A stretch of DNA of 64,000 bases, taken from NCBI RefSeq assembly GCF_014529705.1, contig NZ_JAANIH010000034.1, positions 1 through 64,000 of the forward strand. Reading direction: 5' to 3'. This stretch comes from Bradyrhizobium campsiandrae (GTDB lineage: Bacteria > Pseudomonadota > Alphaproteobacteria > Rhizobiales > Xanthobacteraceae). Position numbers and translations under genes: made by a program. Of the stretch, positions 18,501 to 26,884 are shown one piece after another; position 1 is the first letter of the stretch, and each line of letters begins with the position of its first letter. The notes under the pieces are model-generated. The model saw nothing but the letters and a program-made list of their open reading frames with translations. It searched no databases and was not told where the DNA came from.

Positions 18501-19868
18501 CGCGTCCGACAGGATGCCATGCGCGATGACGTTGGCGGGCAAACGCGGCCGATAGGACGGTTTTGGCGGCGCGACCGAGGCCATTGCGGCCGACTGAACG
18601 AGTTTGCTGGGATGGGCATGCGCGCCCGGAATGCGGATCGACTGCAACGCGTAGGATTCATAAAGCGCGTCGGTGATCTTGCCGGCTTCGGTGGGCGCCC
18701 ATTCGGTGGGCTCATAGGCGACTTCCGTCGCCACGAGATCGGATGCCAGCGCCGCGGTCGTCGGCTGACGCTGGGCAATGTAGGCGCGGACACTCCGTGG
18801 CGTCGATGGGCCGGCAATTGTTGGCTCCACCGCAGTCGGCGTGCCAGCAATTGGGCGACGTGCTGGCACGCCCTGGAGGATCCAGCCGAGCAAAGTCGGC
18901 AGGTCTGGCGCGATGCCGGCAGATGGTGGCAATGACGCGATGTCGTCCGCCGGCACGCGATCGATAACTGTCAGGCGGGTGTCGATGGTGGTGCCGTGCT
19001 TGGCATAGACGGCACCGTCAATCGCAGCCGAGAACACGACCCGGCCTTGTTCCTGGAGCCGCTTGAAGGAGTCGGTCCACACCGGATTTTCGGGGGAGAC
19101 GTTTGCGCCCGTGATGGCGACCAGCCGTCCGCCTTCTGGAAGACGGACCAACGCGGAGCCGACGTGCCGCAATGCCGCATCCGCCGTCGGGCGATCGACA
19201 TGAACCGCGGCCGAGAACGGCGGGTTCATCAGTACGACGCTCGGCACGATGCGCCCATCGAGGTGGTCGTTGATGTGGGCGGCATCAAACCGCGTGGTGG
19301 AGACGGCAGGAAAGATCTCCCCGAGAATACCGGCGCGGCTCTCGGCGAACTCGTTGAGGACAAGGGAGGCGCCGGCGAGCTCTGCGAGGATGGCGAGATG
19401 GCCGGTGCCGGCTGATGGCTCCAGCACAACGTCGGCCGGCGTAATCGCGGCGGCTACGCTCGCGACGTAAGCCAATCCGATCGGTGTCGAGAACTGCTGC
19501 AGGGATTGGCTTTCCTCGGACCGGCGTGTCTGGGTCGGAAGGAGAGCAGTGATCCTCATCAGCATCGACAGCATGGCCGCCGACGACGCCGCCTTGGCGC
19601 GCATGGTGGCGCCATGCCGCCGCAAGAATAGGACGGTCGCCGCCTCGCAGGCATCGTAGGCGGTTTTCCAATTCCAGCCCCCGGTCGCATCGGAGCTGTC
19701 GAACGCTGCCTCCATGGCGTTGCGCAGAATAGCGGCATCGATGCGACGTCCCTGTTCGAGTTCGGTCAAAATCTGTCGTGCAGCGTTGACAATCGCGGCT
19801 GCGACGACTGCGGTAGCACGCATCGAGAGCGGCGCGGCGCTGGCGCCGCCGACGAGAGATTCGGTCAT
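15534..19868 (-). CDS. N6-adenine methylase/strawberry-notch-like helicase fusion
   Basis: This 1444-residue protein combines two activities. At about 125-330 lies an N6-adenine-type methyltransferase domain (PADVVLEPSAGTGHLA for SAM, LMNPPF catalytic loop). From about 440 on comes an SF2 helicase of the strawberry-notch group (GDGTGAGKGRQ Walker A, FDESHAMQNA DEAH-like box, FSEAGGTGRSYHAE and GLGRTNRTNQ in the C-terminal half). Proteins of this kind occur on large plasmids and ICEs of alphaproteobacteria beside Toprim and ParB genes. They may protect or remodel the element's DNA during transfer, though none is well characterised. The frame is intact, unlike several neighbours. Confidence 0.88.
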   Translation of the reverse strand: MTESLVGGASAAPLSMRATAVVAAAIVNAARQILTELEQGRRIDAAILRNAMEAAFDSSDATGGWNWKTAYDACEAATVLFLRRHGATMRAKAASSAAMLSMLMRITALLPTQTRRSEESQSLQQFSTPIGLAYVASVAAAITPADVVLEPSAGTGHLAILAELAGASLVLNEFAESRAGILGEIFPAVSTTRFDAAHINDHLDGRIVPSVVLMNPPFSAAVHVDRPTADAALRHVGSALVRLPEGGRLVAITGANVSPENPVWTDSFKRLQEQGRVVFSAAIDGAVYAKHGTTIDTRLTVIDRVPADDIASLPPSAGIAPDLPTLLGWILQGVPARRPIAGTPTAVEPTIAGPSTPRSVRAYIAQRQPTTAALASDLVATEVAYEPTEWAPTEAGKITDALYESYALQSIRIPGAHAHPSKLVQSAAMASVAPPKPSYRPRLPANVIAHGILSDAQLESVIYAGEAHSEFLSGSWTVDATFDIVAAARDDAENAVRFRRGWFLGDGTGAGKGRQVAGILLDNWLKGRRRAIWISKSDKLIEDAQRDWSALGVERLLVTPLSRFRQGTPIRLSEGILFATYATLRTDERGEKLSRVRQIVEWLGSDFDGVIVFDESHAMQNAVGGKGERGDQAASQQGRAGLRLQHALPNARVVYVSATGATTVHNLAYAQRLGLWGGSDFPFTTRAEFVESIEEGGVAAMEVLARDLKALGLYAARSLSYEGVEYELVEHQLTPEQIRIYDAYAGAFSIIHNNLDAAMRAANITGETGTLNAHAKSAARSAFESAKQRFFGHLLTSMKTPSLIRSIERDLDAGHAAVIQIVSTGEALMERRLAETPTEDWGDVQVDITPREYVLDYLAHSFPVQLYEPFTDSEGNLCSRPVYRDGQPLESRDAVTRRDRLIEKLASLPAVPGALDQIVQRFGTDVVAEVTGRSRRVIRKRDRLMVENRAASANLAETAAFMDDAKRILVFSEAGGTGRSYHAELSARNRRLRVHYLLEPGWKADAAIQGLGRTNRTNQAQPPLFRPIATDVKAEKRFLSTIARRLDTLGAITRGQRQTGGQGLFRPEDNLESHYGRDALRQLYHLLVRGKVEGCSLEMFEDATGLKLMDANGIKDELPPITTFLNRLLALTIDLQNVLFATFEQLLNARIDGAIASGTYDGGLETLRAESFVVADRRVIYTHPGTGAETRLLTIIERRRNRPVTLEEAFDRVSNSCAVPLVDERSGRAAIQVPGPSLMLDDGEIERRVRLIRPMEHNSLPLKMMAESHWAQADRERFAAAWQAELAEVPEFTDSTIHMAAGLLLPIWKRLPNESTRVYRLQTDAGERIIGRKVSPAWVATTLAGDAPALTPDAAFAALLEGRAVLSLTEGLKLRRVRVMGTHRIELSDFTDGMRDRLRAYGLFGEIISWKLRMFVPTDTAGVGVLAKVLECYPVERVSEREAA

Positions 19869-19974
19869 GGGAGGATGTCTTTCGGAGAGCGGGAAAGGGC
19901 CGAACCGCCCGGCACTCTCCTCGACCGTCGCGGCTCAAACCCTTCCCGGCCCGCCCCTCCCTCTTGATCACCAG

Positions 19975-20013
19975 CCAAAAAGAAAGGGTCCGGCGACTAG
20001 TGCTGGACCCTTT
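19975..20013 (-). terminator. Intrinsic terminator of a minus-strand gene
   Basis: The perfect stem AAAGGGTCC/GGACCCTTT (arms 19983-19991 and 20005-20013) is followed on the minus strand by CTTTTT. It lies 24 bp after the stop of the minus-strand remnant ending at 20037 and supports that remnant as a once-real gene. Confidence 0.75.
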
Positions 20014-20036
20014 AAGCGAACTATCCGAACCGGCGA

Positions 20037-20362
20037 TCACATGTTGGAATCGTGCTCATCGTTGAGCAGGACGAATGTGATGCCCTCGTCGACGGCGTAA
20101 TTCTTGGCAAGGTTGATCGCCCAGCATCGCGCCTCCAACAGTTCACCGTAGTAGGGTTCCCATTTGTCGCCGACGCGTGCGCAGCCGTCCGCAACGAGAC
20201 GGGGTAGGTTGGGATATGGTCCGCGATCTCTTGGCGCGCCTGTTCGAGCGTATCTTCCACGGTCAGGACAAGCAGCGGATGCCAGCCCGCCGGATAGCGG
20301 CGGCCGAGCTTAAACGGTGCTGGCGCATCAACGCCCGCCAGCTTCAGCTCTTGCTCTATCAT
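20037..20362 (-). pseudogene. Hypothetical ICE-backbone protein, frameshifted
   Basis: Minus-strand reading gives MIEQELKLAGVDAPAPFKLG and then TLEQARQEIADHIPTYPVS. After a one-base loss it continues in another frame as ADGCARVGDKWEPYYGELLE and ITFVLLNDEHDSNM to a stop. An intrinsic terminator follows. The two parts together make a plausible protein of about 110 residues of unknown function. The 5' portion lies antisense to the annotated start of the recombinase gene, so one of the two overlapping readings there is not used. Confidence 0.6.
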
Positions 20363-21733
20363 CGCGGGCAAGTCGGCGAGTATCCAGCACTGCCGTCCAA
20401 GCGCCGCGAGCCGCTGCCGTCCGATCGCGCCGTTATGCAAGCCGCGGTCGAACGCTGGATCGCGATCCGCCGGTTCACGCTCAGCAGGAAGACCGTCGAT
20501 CACCAGGAGGTGTCGCTTCGGCATTTCATGCAGCATCTCGCGATCGCCGTCCCGGAGTTGTCGCGTTTCGCCGATGTCACCCGCGATCATGCGCTCGGGT
20601 TCGTGTCGGCGATGGCTGAAGACGCCCGGACGCAAACCGGCCGGTCGTTGTCGGCGACGGCGCGACGTGCGCGGATCGCCGCGATCATCATGTTCTTCCG
20701 CGACGCGATCGCGTGGGGCTGGCCGGATATGCCGAGCCGGCCGTTGCTCGACCATCGCGACATGCCGAAGATGCCGACGCGCATCCCGCGCTACATTCCC
20801 GCCGATCAGCTGACCGGGCTGATGGCAGCGGTCGTGGAGCTGCCATGCCCCTGGCAGCGCGCCGCGCTGCTTGTTGCCCGCTGGTCGGGTGCCCGCCGCG
20901 GCGAGATCTGCCGGCTCCCGATCGACTGCCTTGACGCCTATCCAGACGGAACGGCCAGGCTGCGCATCCCTGCGGGCAAGACCATGAAGGAGCGGCTCGT
21001 GCCGCTGCACGATGACGCCGCTGAAGCACTGCACCCGATCATCGCGTTGCGCAAAGCGGCAACCGACCACCCGCTGCTCGACGGCCGGACCGGCGACAGG
21101 GTCCGCTTCCTGTTTCTTCGCCGCGGCCGGCCTATGTCGGCATTCTACCTCTTCGATTACGCGCTCCGTGACGCCTGCAACGCTGCCGGCCTAGTCGACC
21201 AGGCGGATCGGCCAACCATCACCGCGCACCGGTTTCGGCATACGGTTGGCACCCAGCTTGCGGAGCGCGGCGCCAAGCTGAACACGATCATGAGCGTGCT
21301 TGGCCACGAGAGTCCGCACATGTCGATGATCTACGCCCGGATCAGCGACGCCGAGGTGCTGCGCGACTATCGCTCGGTGCTCGAGCCGGGCGCCATTATC
21401 GCCGGCGCCGGCGCGGACGCGATCCGCACCGGTGAGCTCGGCGGCCCCGCGATCGACTGGCTGCGCAGCAACTTCTTCAAAACCGAGCTTGAGCTTGGGC
21501 ACTGCCTGCGGCTGCCGAGCGAAGGGCCGTGCGAGTGCGACCTCTACCTCAACTGCTCGCGTTTCGTAACGACACCGGCCTATGCGCCACGGCTGCGCGA
21601 GAGGCGGGCTCTGGAGCTGAGCCTCGCCGATGACGCCCGTGATCGCGCTTGGCCGCGCGAGGTCGAGCGCCACTGCGGCATTGCGCGCCGCATCGAGCAG
21701 CTGCTGTCCGATCTCGGCGAGACAGCCGATTGA
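20177..21733 (+). CDS. Tyrosine recombinase, Tn554-type, N-terminally truncated
   Basis: This site-specific recombinase of up to 518 residues shows the catalytic set: Arg in SGARRGEICR, Lys in AGKTMKERLVPL, HRFRH, LGHESPHMSMIYARISD with the nucleophilic Tyr. A cysteine-bearing C-terminal tail (GPCECDLYLNCSRFVTTP) is typical of Tn554 TnpA/TnpB-like proteins. Clear homology starts only near RREPLPSDRAVMQAAVERW (about nt 20400). The upstream codons are antisense to a minus-strand remnant and are probably not native. Relatives are usually longer, so the N-terminus seems lost. No companion tnp genes or ends were seen. Confidence 0.72.
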   Translation: MRSRPQRDGVGWDMVRDLLARLFERIFHGQDKQRMPARRIAAAELKRCWRINARQLQLLLYHRGQVGEYPALPSKRREPLPSDRAVMQAAVERWIAIRRFTLSRKTVDHQEVSLRHFMQHLAIAVPELSRFADVTRDHALGFVSAMAEDARTQTGRSLSATARRARIAAIIMFFRDAIAWGWPDMPSRPLLDHRDMPKMPTRIPRYIPADQLTGLMAAVVELPCPWQRAALLVARWSGARRGEICRLPIDCLDAYPDGTARLRIPAGKTMKERLVPLHDDAAEALHPIIALRKAATDHPLLDGRTGDRVRFLFLRRGRPMSAFYLFDYALRDACNAAGLVDQADRPTITAHRFRHTVGTQLAERGAKLNTIMSVLGHESPHMSMIYARISDAEVLRDYRSVLEPGAIIAGAGADAIRTGELGGPAIDWLRSNFFKTELELGHCLRLPSEGPCECDLYLNCSRFVTTPAYAPRLRERRALELSLADDARDRAWPREVERHCGIARRIEQLLSDLGETAD

Positions 21734-21894
21734 GGTACGGCTACGGCCCACCATGATTGAAGCAGATACGCAATCAGCCATATTGTCCTCGCTTTCTGGC
21801 TGGGCGGAGAGCCGCCCTGTGTTTGGTTAGGTTTGGCGGTATGCACGCTCCGGCGAAGGCCGAGGCGCATCAGTTGCAGCTTCACGCCGGTCGG

Positions 21895-22284
21895 TCAGCT
21901 CGTAGGCGGCCCCGCCGCCAGTGCTACCGAGAAGGCATCCGGCAACGTCACGTTTGCGGGAGCGCTCGAGAACATCGGAGCGATCTGGTCGGGGCGATAA
22001 CCGGCCAAGCCGCAACCGATGGGCGTCAACTCGAACGTGATGTCAGGCCATTGCCGCGCGTAATCGAGGAAGTCGGCAACATGTGCTTGGATGACGTGCA
22101 GCGGGAGCACCCGCAATTGGCGATCCTTGGTCGGAATGGCGTAGGCATTGCCTTGCCGCCCGACGCCCTGGCCGTAGATCGCGCCGCGATGCTGACGGGC
22201 CCATAGGGCCGCGCCCTTACCGTGACGACCAGCGAGATTGGATCCGAAGACGAAGACCGGAATGGTGGATGTGAGGGTATGCAT
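21895..22284 (-). CDS. Macro-like phage/plasmid accessory protein (A1S_2505-like)
   Basis: The 129-residue protein has the pattern FVFGSNLAGRHGKGAALWA near the N-terminus and FELTPIGCGLAGYRPDQIAPMF near the C-terminus. This matches the macro-domain-like A1S_2505 family, which may bind ADP-ribose or a related nucleotide. Start 22284 rather than 22290 is chosen because AGGAG stands 7 bp before it, but only 1 bp before the other ATG. It follows a hairpin leader at 22339-22429. Confidence 0.78.
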   Translation of the reverse strand: MHTLTSTIPVFVFGSNLAGRHGKGAALWARQHRGAIYGQGVGRQGNAYAIPTKDRQLRVLPLHVIQAHVADFLDYARQWPDITFELTPIGCGLAGYRPDQIAPMFSSAPANVTLPDAFSVALAAGPPTS

Positions 22285-22338
22285 CGACATGCTCCTGACT
22301 ACTGCCGCCCATCGTGTGCGGCAGGCCTCCCAGCAGGC

Positions 22339-22429
22339 GACGGGGGTCCCGCATAGTCACCGGAGCGGGCGTCCGAAGGCGTCCGCGCTGGGGGAACGGC
22401 GAAGCCGTTGACTTTGCGGGTCCGGCGTC
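22339..22429. repeat. Long imperfect hairpin upstream of the macro-like gene
   Basis: Arms 22339-22360 and 22407-22429 match at 17 of 22 positions (GACG..GG.CCCGCA.AGTCA). It lies 55 bp upstream of the gene start. Position and build resemble the hairpins at 12147 and 14248. Confidence 0.55.
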
Positions 22430-22542
22430 ATCATGGGAGGACAACGCACAGCGCTCGTCTCTCGCCTGAGATCATGATCGTTGTGAATCAGACACTTGAC
22501 CCGGTCGCCAGACCGCACTGACCCCTTTGGCGAAAAGTGCGA

Positions 22543-22601
22543 CGCCGGGCTGGACGAACTTCGCTCGGGCTACGCCCTCGCTCCGTCCGTCCAGCCCGGC
22601 G
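22543..22601. repeat. Perfect 14-bp inverted repeat
   Basis: CGCCGGGCTGGACG (22543-22556) is perfectly repeated in inverse at 22588-22601. The region between is also GC-rich. It follows the stop of the truncated DUF6915 gene by 6 bp on the minus strand and could be a terminator stem without a clear T-run. Confidence 0.6.
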
Positions 22602-22606
22602 CATTC

Positions 22607-22765
22607 TCATCCTGATTGACGCTGCTGTCTCACCTTGATTGTCGCACGGCAGCGAGACTTGACAGTCCAGATAACATCGAACCAGCTATGGATCGGCAGA
22701 TAGTCATCGACCGCTCCGCCCCATTTCTTCACCGAGGAGAGCGAATGATGATAGGGATGCGCCAT
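22607..22765 (-). pseudogene. DUF6915-like protein, truncated
   Basis: The first 30 codons (MAHPYHHSLSSVKKWGG, DDYLPIHSWFD) look like DUF6915, a protein of about 100 residues on rhizobial plasmids. After WFD the sequence diverges (VIWTVKSRC) and stops at 52 residues. AAGGAGG lies just upstream of the ATG. It starts 11 bp after the end of the DUF6878 remnant on the same strand. The family name is from memory of its pattern. Confidence 0.6.
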
Positions 22766-22776
22766 TGCTTCCTCCT

Positions 22777-23253
22777 TCAGAACACATGCTGCGTCAATTC
22801 GGAGGTTTCGATGCGCTCATTGAAGTTGAGCGTGATCGTTCGCTCCACGACGTCGAAGAGGAAGTCACCGTAGGCGCCCTGGTTATTCTCTCATCCGGAG
22901 TAGGTCTGCTCAAGGACGTCGTGGACGAGTTTCTCGATCGCGCCCTTCAGGGAGAGCGTTTGGCGCGTGACAATTTGGTTGCCCCATTCGACCCGCGCGA
23001 TCTCGACATGGATACTCTGGAGATCCGTGTCACCGCCCTCTCCGTCCGCGACAGCGCCGTCGATTTGCCCCTCGTCCGCATAGCCATTGAATGTAACCTC
23101 CACGGTGTCGATGCGCGCGGCGGCGAGCGCATCGAACAACGCTGCCTTGTTTTCGGAGAGGATCGACGCACACAGTCTGACAAATTCCCGGTCTCGCACG
23201 AGCCAGGAAGCAGAGTCGAAACCCGAGCCGGGTGTTCAGGTATCGTCGGTCAT
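22777..23253 (-). pseudogene. DUF6878-like protein with two in-frame TGA codons
   Basis: From the ATG at 23253, with GGGAGA upstream, the frame reads MTDDT, TGA, TPGSGFDSASWLVRDREFV and on to DVLEQTYSG. A second TGA follows, then ENNQGAYGDFLFDVVERTI to ELTQHVF and a real stop. Both interruptions are single-codon and the frame is otherwise kept for 158 codons. At the second TGA tryptophan is expected in the family. The simplest reading is two nonsense mutations in a decaying gene. The longest uninterrupted piece could still be expressed from a GTG near 23195. Confidence 0.7.
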
Positions 23254-23362
23254 GATGGTTCTCCCAAGACGATGAAGCCCGGCGCAAGCGCCGGGCTGAA
23301 AGATGAGGCGAATGTGGAGAAGCACTGCGGGGCAGCGGCATGCCGCCCCGCAGCGCGATGGC

Positions 23363-25510
23363 CTATTCGGCTGCGACAGGCTGCGGCTGCTGCTCGCTCT
23401 CCTCGCTGTCGCTCGATTGCTCCTCGTCGTCGCCGGAGAGGAATTCGGGAAGCGGCTCGGCTGCAGCGTCGGAGCTGTTCGAAGGCGAAGCCACGGCGGT
23501 GATGCGCAGCGGTTCGGGAAGCCAGCCGGCGCCCTCGAGCAGGCGCTCGGCTTCCTTCGCCATCTCCGACTTCTTGAGATGGTCGATGAGTTGGGCCGAG
23601 GATTCGCCCCTTGCCTCGCGGACCGCATCGAGGATACGGCCCTTGGTGACACGGCCGAGATAGTTGTCGACCGTCGGACGCCAGCCGGCCTCCACCATGT
23701 CCAGACCAACCGCACGGGCGAGGCGATCAGCCTGATCGAGACGGCGCTGCAGCCCATGGCTGGTAATGCCGGGCCCGCCATGGCGATCGATCTTCTCGAA
23801 CAGAGCATTCACACCGCTCGAAATGCAGTGGGCGAGCAACGCCAGCCGGCTCGAATCGTCGAGCGCGACCAGCCAATCCCACAACGCGGCCTCGTCGGCC
23901 GGCACGTCAGCCTTCCAGCCCTCGTGCCGAGCGGCGATCGACTTGGCCGAGGCGCTATCCTTCAATTCGGGCGCCTGGACCGAAAGCTGCACATGACGCA
24001 CGCCGGCCTCGATACAGCCCGGACCGTAAGTCCGATAGAAGGCATCGAGGCAGAGCTTGTGCAAGAGCGCCGTCATCGCGACATGCGGTTGGGCCGCGAC
24101 CGCGTCCTGCAGGGCCAGCGTTCGGTGCGCGGTGAGTTCGATGACGAGCCGATCGGGCAAGGGCCGGATAGCATTATCCTCTTCCTCATCCGGCGGTACC
24201 TGGCCGGCCATGGTAATCACGCTGCCCTGAACCGGGGGCGCGGGTTGATAGCCGTCGTCGGAGCGAGGCGTTACCGAGCCGTCTTCAGGATCGGACTGAG
24301 CTACCGCCGCAACGAACGCCGATTCGTCCTCGCGGCGGACATAGCCGCGCGCGACCTGCACCGTCCCATCCGTATCGATGCTGACGAAGGCGCCGGCATG
24401 CGGCATGGCGGCCGCGTCGAAAATATGCGGCCGGTCCTCGAAGGCCGCGAGGGCCTCTTCGAGTTCGCCTAGGCGCGCGTCCGCCTCATCCGGCATTTCG
24501 TCGGCGTTCTCGTATTTCTCCTGTAGCGCCGTATACTCCGCCTGGAGCGCATCGAGGCTTGCCTGTTCCTCGGCGGTGAGATCAGCGGGTTCGCCTTCGA
24601 TCCGGCGCAGCCCATGATCGTGACCGTAGGGGAAGCTCGGGGCGACCTCGATCCACTTCCAATTTTCGGCTGCGATCGTCTCGGCTTCGGTGCGGAGCCT
24701 CTCGGCGACAAGACGCTCGAGCAGAGCGATGTCCTCGAGCCAGCCGCCGCCGTCTTCCTCGAAGAGATCGTGCAGCACGTTGCCGCCGGCCGCCTCATAG
24801 GCGGCGAGGCCGACGAAGCGGGCGCGCTTGTCGGAGGCCTGTACCGCCCGCTCGGTTAGAACGCGCCTGATCTGATACGGCTCGTCATAGCCCGACCGGT
24901 TGACGTTCTCCCAGACCTGCTCCTGCCGCGCGTGATCGTCCGTGACGGAGAACGCCATCAACTGCTCGAGCGACATGCCGTCGTCGGCATACACGTCGAG
25001 CAGTTTTGGAGAGACTGACGCAAGCCGAAGGCGCTGCTTCACGACACCGACGGGGACGAAGAAGACGGCCGCGATCTCCTCCTCGGATCGACCTTGCTCG
25101 CGCAGAGTCTGGAATGCACGAAACTGGTCGAGAGGATGAAGCGCGACGCGATGCACGTTCTCGGCAAGCGAGTCCTCTTCCGCGGAAATTTCGCCGCCGG
25201 CTTCGCCGACGATGCAGGGGATCGGCGCGGTCTTCGCGAGGCGCTTCTGCTTCACCAAGAGTTCGAGCGCGCGATAGCGGCGACCGCCAGCCGGCACCTC
25301 GAACATGCCGGTCTCCTGGCCTTCCGCATCGAGGATGGGGCGCACGTAGAGACTTTGTAATAGCTTTCCCCTATGGGCGATGTCCTCTGCGAGATCCTCG
25401 ATCGAGATGCCGGCCTTGGTCCGGCGGACGTTGGACTGTGAAAGCACGAGCTTGTCGAAAGGAATGTCGCACGATGGCGACAGCTTGATCTTCTGAACGG
25501 CCTTTGCCAT
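23363..25510 (-). CDS. ParB/RepB/Spo0J-family partition protein
   Basis: The 715-residue protein has a ParB N-terminal domain at about 15-130 (LVLSQSNVRR, GKLLQSLYVRP, VPAGGRRYRAL, SLAENVHRVALHPLDQFRAF) followed by a helix-turn-helix region (RSEEEIAAVFFVPVGVVKQRLRLA). The long C-terminal part is acidic and ends in a D/E/S/Q-rich tail. Plasmid ParB-like proteins of this large class bind DNA for partition or act as regulators or nucleases on mobile elements. The start at 25510 has GGAGA upstream; the longer frame to 25666 has no homology. No parA is adjacent. Confidence 0.86.
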   Translation of the reverse strand: MAKAVQKIKLSPSCDIPFDKLVLSQSNVRRTKAGISIEDLAEDIAHRGKLLQSLYVRPILDAEGQETGMFEVPAGGRRYRALELLVKQKRLAKTAPIPCIVGEAGGEISAEEDSLAENVHRVALHPLDQFRAFQTLREQGRSEEEIAAVFFVPVGVVKQRLRLASVSPKLLDVYADDGMSLEQLMAFSVTDDHARQEQVWENVNRSGYDEPYQIRRVLTERAVQASDKRARFVGLAAYEAAGGNVLHDLFEEDGGGWLEDIALLERLVAERLRTEAETIAAENWKWIEVAPSFPYGHDHGLRRIEGEPADLTAEEQASLDALQAEYTALQEKYENADEMPDEADARLGELEEALAAFEDRPHIFDAAAMPHAGAFVSIDTDGTVQVARGYVRREDESAFVAAVAQSDPEDGSVTPRSDDGYQPAPPVQGSVITMAGQVPPDEEEDNAIRPLPDRLVIELTAHRTLALQDAVAAQPHVAMTALLHKLCLDAFYRTYGPGCIEAGVRHVQLSVQAPELKDSASAKSIAARHEGWKADVPADEAALWDWLVALDDSSRLALLAHCISSGVNALFEKIDRHGGPGITSHGLQRRLDQADRLARAVGLDMVEAGWRPTVDNYLGRVTKGRILDAVREARGESSAQLIDHLKKSEMAKEAERLLEGAGWLPEPLRITAVASPSNSSDAAAEPLPEFLSGDDEEQSSDSEESEQQPQPVAAE

Positions 25511-25690
25511 GTCAGTTTCTCCGGAACGGGCGGCCAAGACCTTCTCTCGGCCTCCAACCCATTCAAGGAGCGAAGCGCCGCCCTCTCGCTCTAAGAGGAC
25601 AGCGCCACGCAGGACACGAACCGAGAAGTGTGAAGAAAGAAGCCAAGAAGAAAGAAGAAGGCACAAAAGATCGTCCTGGCTTGGCAGGGG

Positions 25691-26884
25691 TCAGGACGCG
25701 CGATCCAACAGCTTCTTCGCCTTCGCCTCCATGTCGAGGCGAGCATCCTGATGCGGCTTATCGCGCGCGACGGCCGTGATGCCCTGCATGAAATCGAAGA
25801 TGCTTTCAGGCGGGCGGCCCTCCTCCGCCAGCACAGTTTCTATCACCTTGGCTGTCTCGGCCTTGGAGAAACCGCGGCGACGCAGAAACTCGGTGCGGTC
25901 CTCGTCACTATGTGCCACGATCCGTTCGCGCGCGGCCTTGATGCCATTGACGAAGGGTGTGGGTGACGAATTGGCGAAGTTCAGCAGCGCGGGGGCCGCT
26001 TCGTGAGCGAAGCGGGACGAGGCGTATTTGGAATGGCGAATGATGATCTCCTCGAAATCTTCCACACCCCACAAATTGCGATTTTGGCAGACTGCGCGGA
26101 GATAGAAGCTCGCCATGCCAAGCGTCTTCGCCCCGACCTCCGAATTCCAGCAATAGAAGCCGCGGAAATAGAGGTCGGGCGAGCCGTCCGGAAGACGACC
26201 GGCTTCGATCGGATTCAGGTCATCGACCAGGAAAAGGAAAACATCTCTGTCCGATGCATAGAGGGTCGTCGTGTCCTTGGAGATGTCGACGCGGGGATTG
26301 TAGATCCCGGTTGACCAGTCGAGCACCCCTGGCACCTTCCAGCGCGTATCACCGGTGCCATTGCCGGCGATGCGCTGCACGGCCTCAACGAGTTCATGGT
26401 CAAAGATCCGGCCATAGTCCGGACTGGTGACGGCACGAAGCTCAACGCGGCCATCGTCGGTCTCGAGCGTCTTGATTTGTTCGGCGCGATTGGCGGTCAG
26501 GCCATATTGCAGGTTGATGCCTGCGAGCGCTGCGGGCAGTTGCCGGAGATAGGCGGCCGGAGCGCCAACCTGGCTTGCAAGCTGGCCGAAACTCCAATGA
26601 GTCGGCGCGACGGGTTTGTCCGAGCCGGGCAGCATCAGGGCCAACCGCTCGGGATCGCCGCGGCTCGCCTCGACATGAATGAGCGCACTTTCGACCACGC
26701 GCGTGCGGCTGCGGTCCGTGCGATCACGCACCGTGCTTGCCAGTTCGTTGAGCGACAGATAGCGCTGGTCTGCCGGACGAGAAAACCACTCGGAGGACAC
26801 CCGGCCGACGCGCTCGCCGCGGCTCACGTCCACCCTGTAACCGCCGCCGGCGTCACGGCGGGCATCAAGAATCTGCATGTTCAT
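25691..26884 (-). CDS. DUF932 domain protein
   Basis: The 397-residue protein has a DUF932 pattern (THWSFGQLASQVGAPAAYLR, RAVTSPDYGRIFDHELVEAV, NLWGVEDFEEIIIRHSKYAS). DUF932/YdjA-like phage- and plasmid-encoded proteins are common next to ParB genes on alphaproteobacterial plasmids; their role is unknown. An ATG at 26884 with GGAG upstream is preferred over 26899. It lies 180 bp upstream of the parB-like gene on the same strand. Confidence 0.82.
   Translation of the reverse strand: MNMQILDARRDAGGGYRVDVSRGERVGRVSSEWFSRPADQRYLSLNELASTVRDRTDRSRTRVVESALIHVEASRGDPERLALMLPGSDKPVAPTHWSFGQLASQVGAPAAYLRQLPAALAGINLQYGLTANRAEQIKTLETDDGRVELRAVTSPDYGRIFDHELVEAVQRIAGNGTGDTRWKVPGVLDWSTGIYNPRVDISKDTTTLYASDRDVFLFLVDDLNPIEAGRLPDGSPDLYFRGFYCWNSEVGAKTLGMASFYLRAVCQNRNLWGVEDFEEIIIRHSKYASSRFAHEAAPALLNFANSSPTPFVNGIKAARERIVAHSDEDRTEFLRRRGFSKAETAKVIETVLAEEGRPPESIFDFMQGITAVARDKPHQDARLDMEAKAKKLLDRAS

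Noticed and set aside
22777..23253. Selenocysteine or recoded TGA in the DUF6878 gene
   Set aside because: No SECIS-like hairpin is evident after either TGA, the family has no selenoprotein members that I know, and neighbours are also decayed.
23303..24472. A 389-codon plus-strand frame
   Set aside because: Antisense to the ParB-like gene; low-complexity Arg/Gly-rich translation with no domain.
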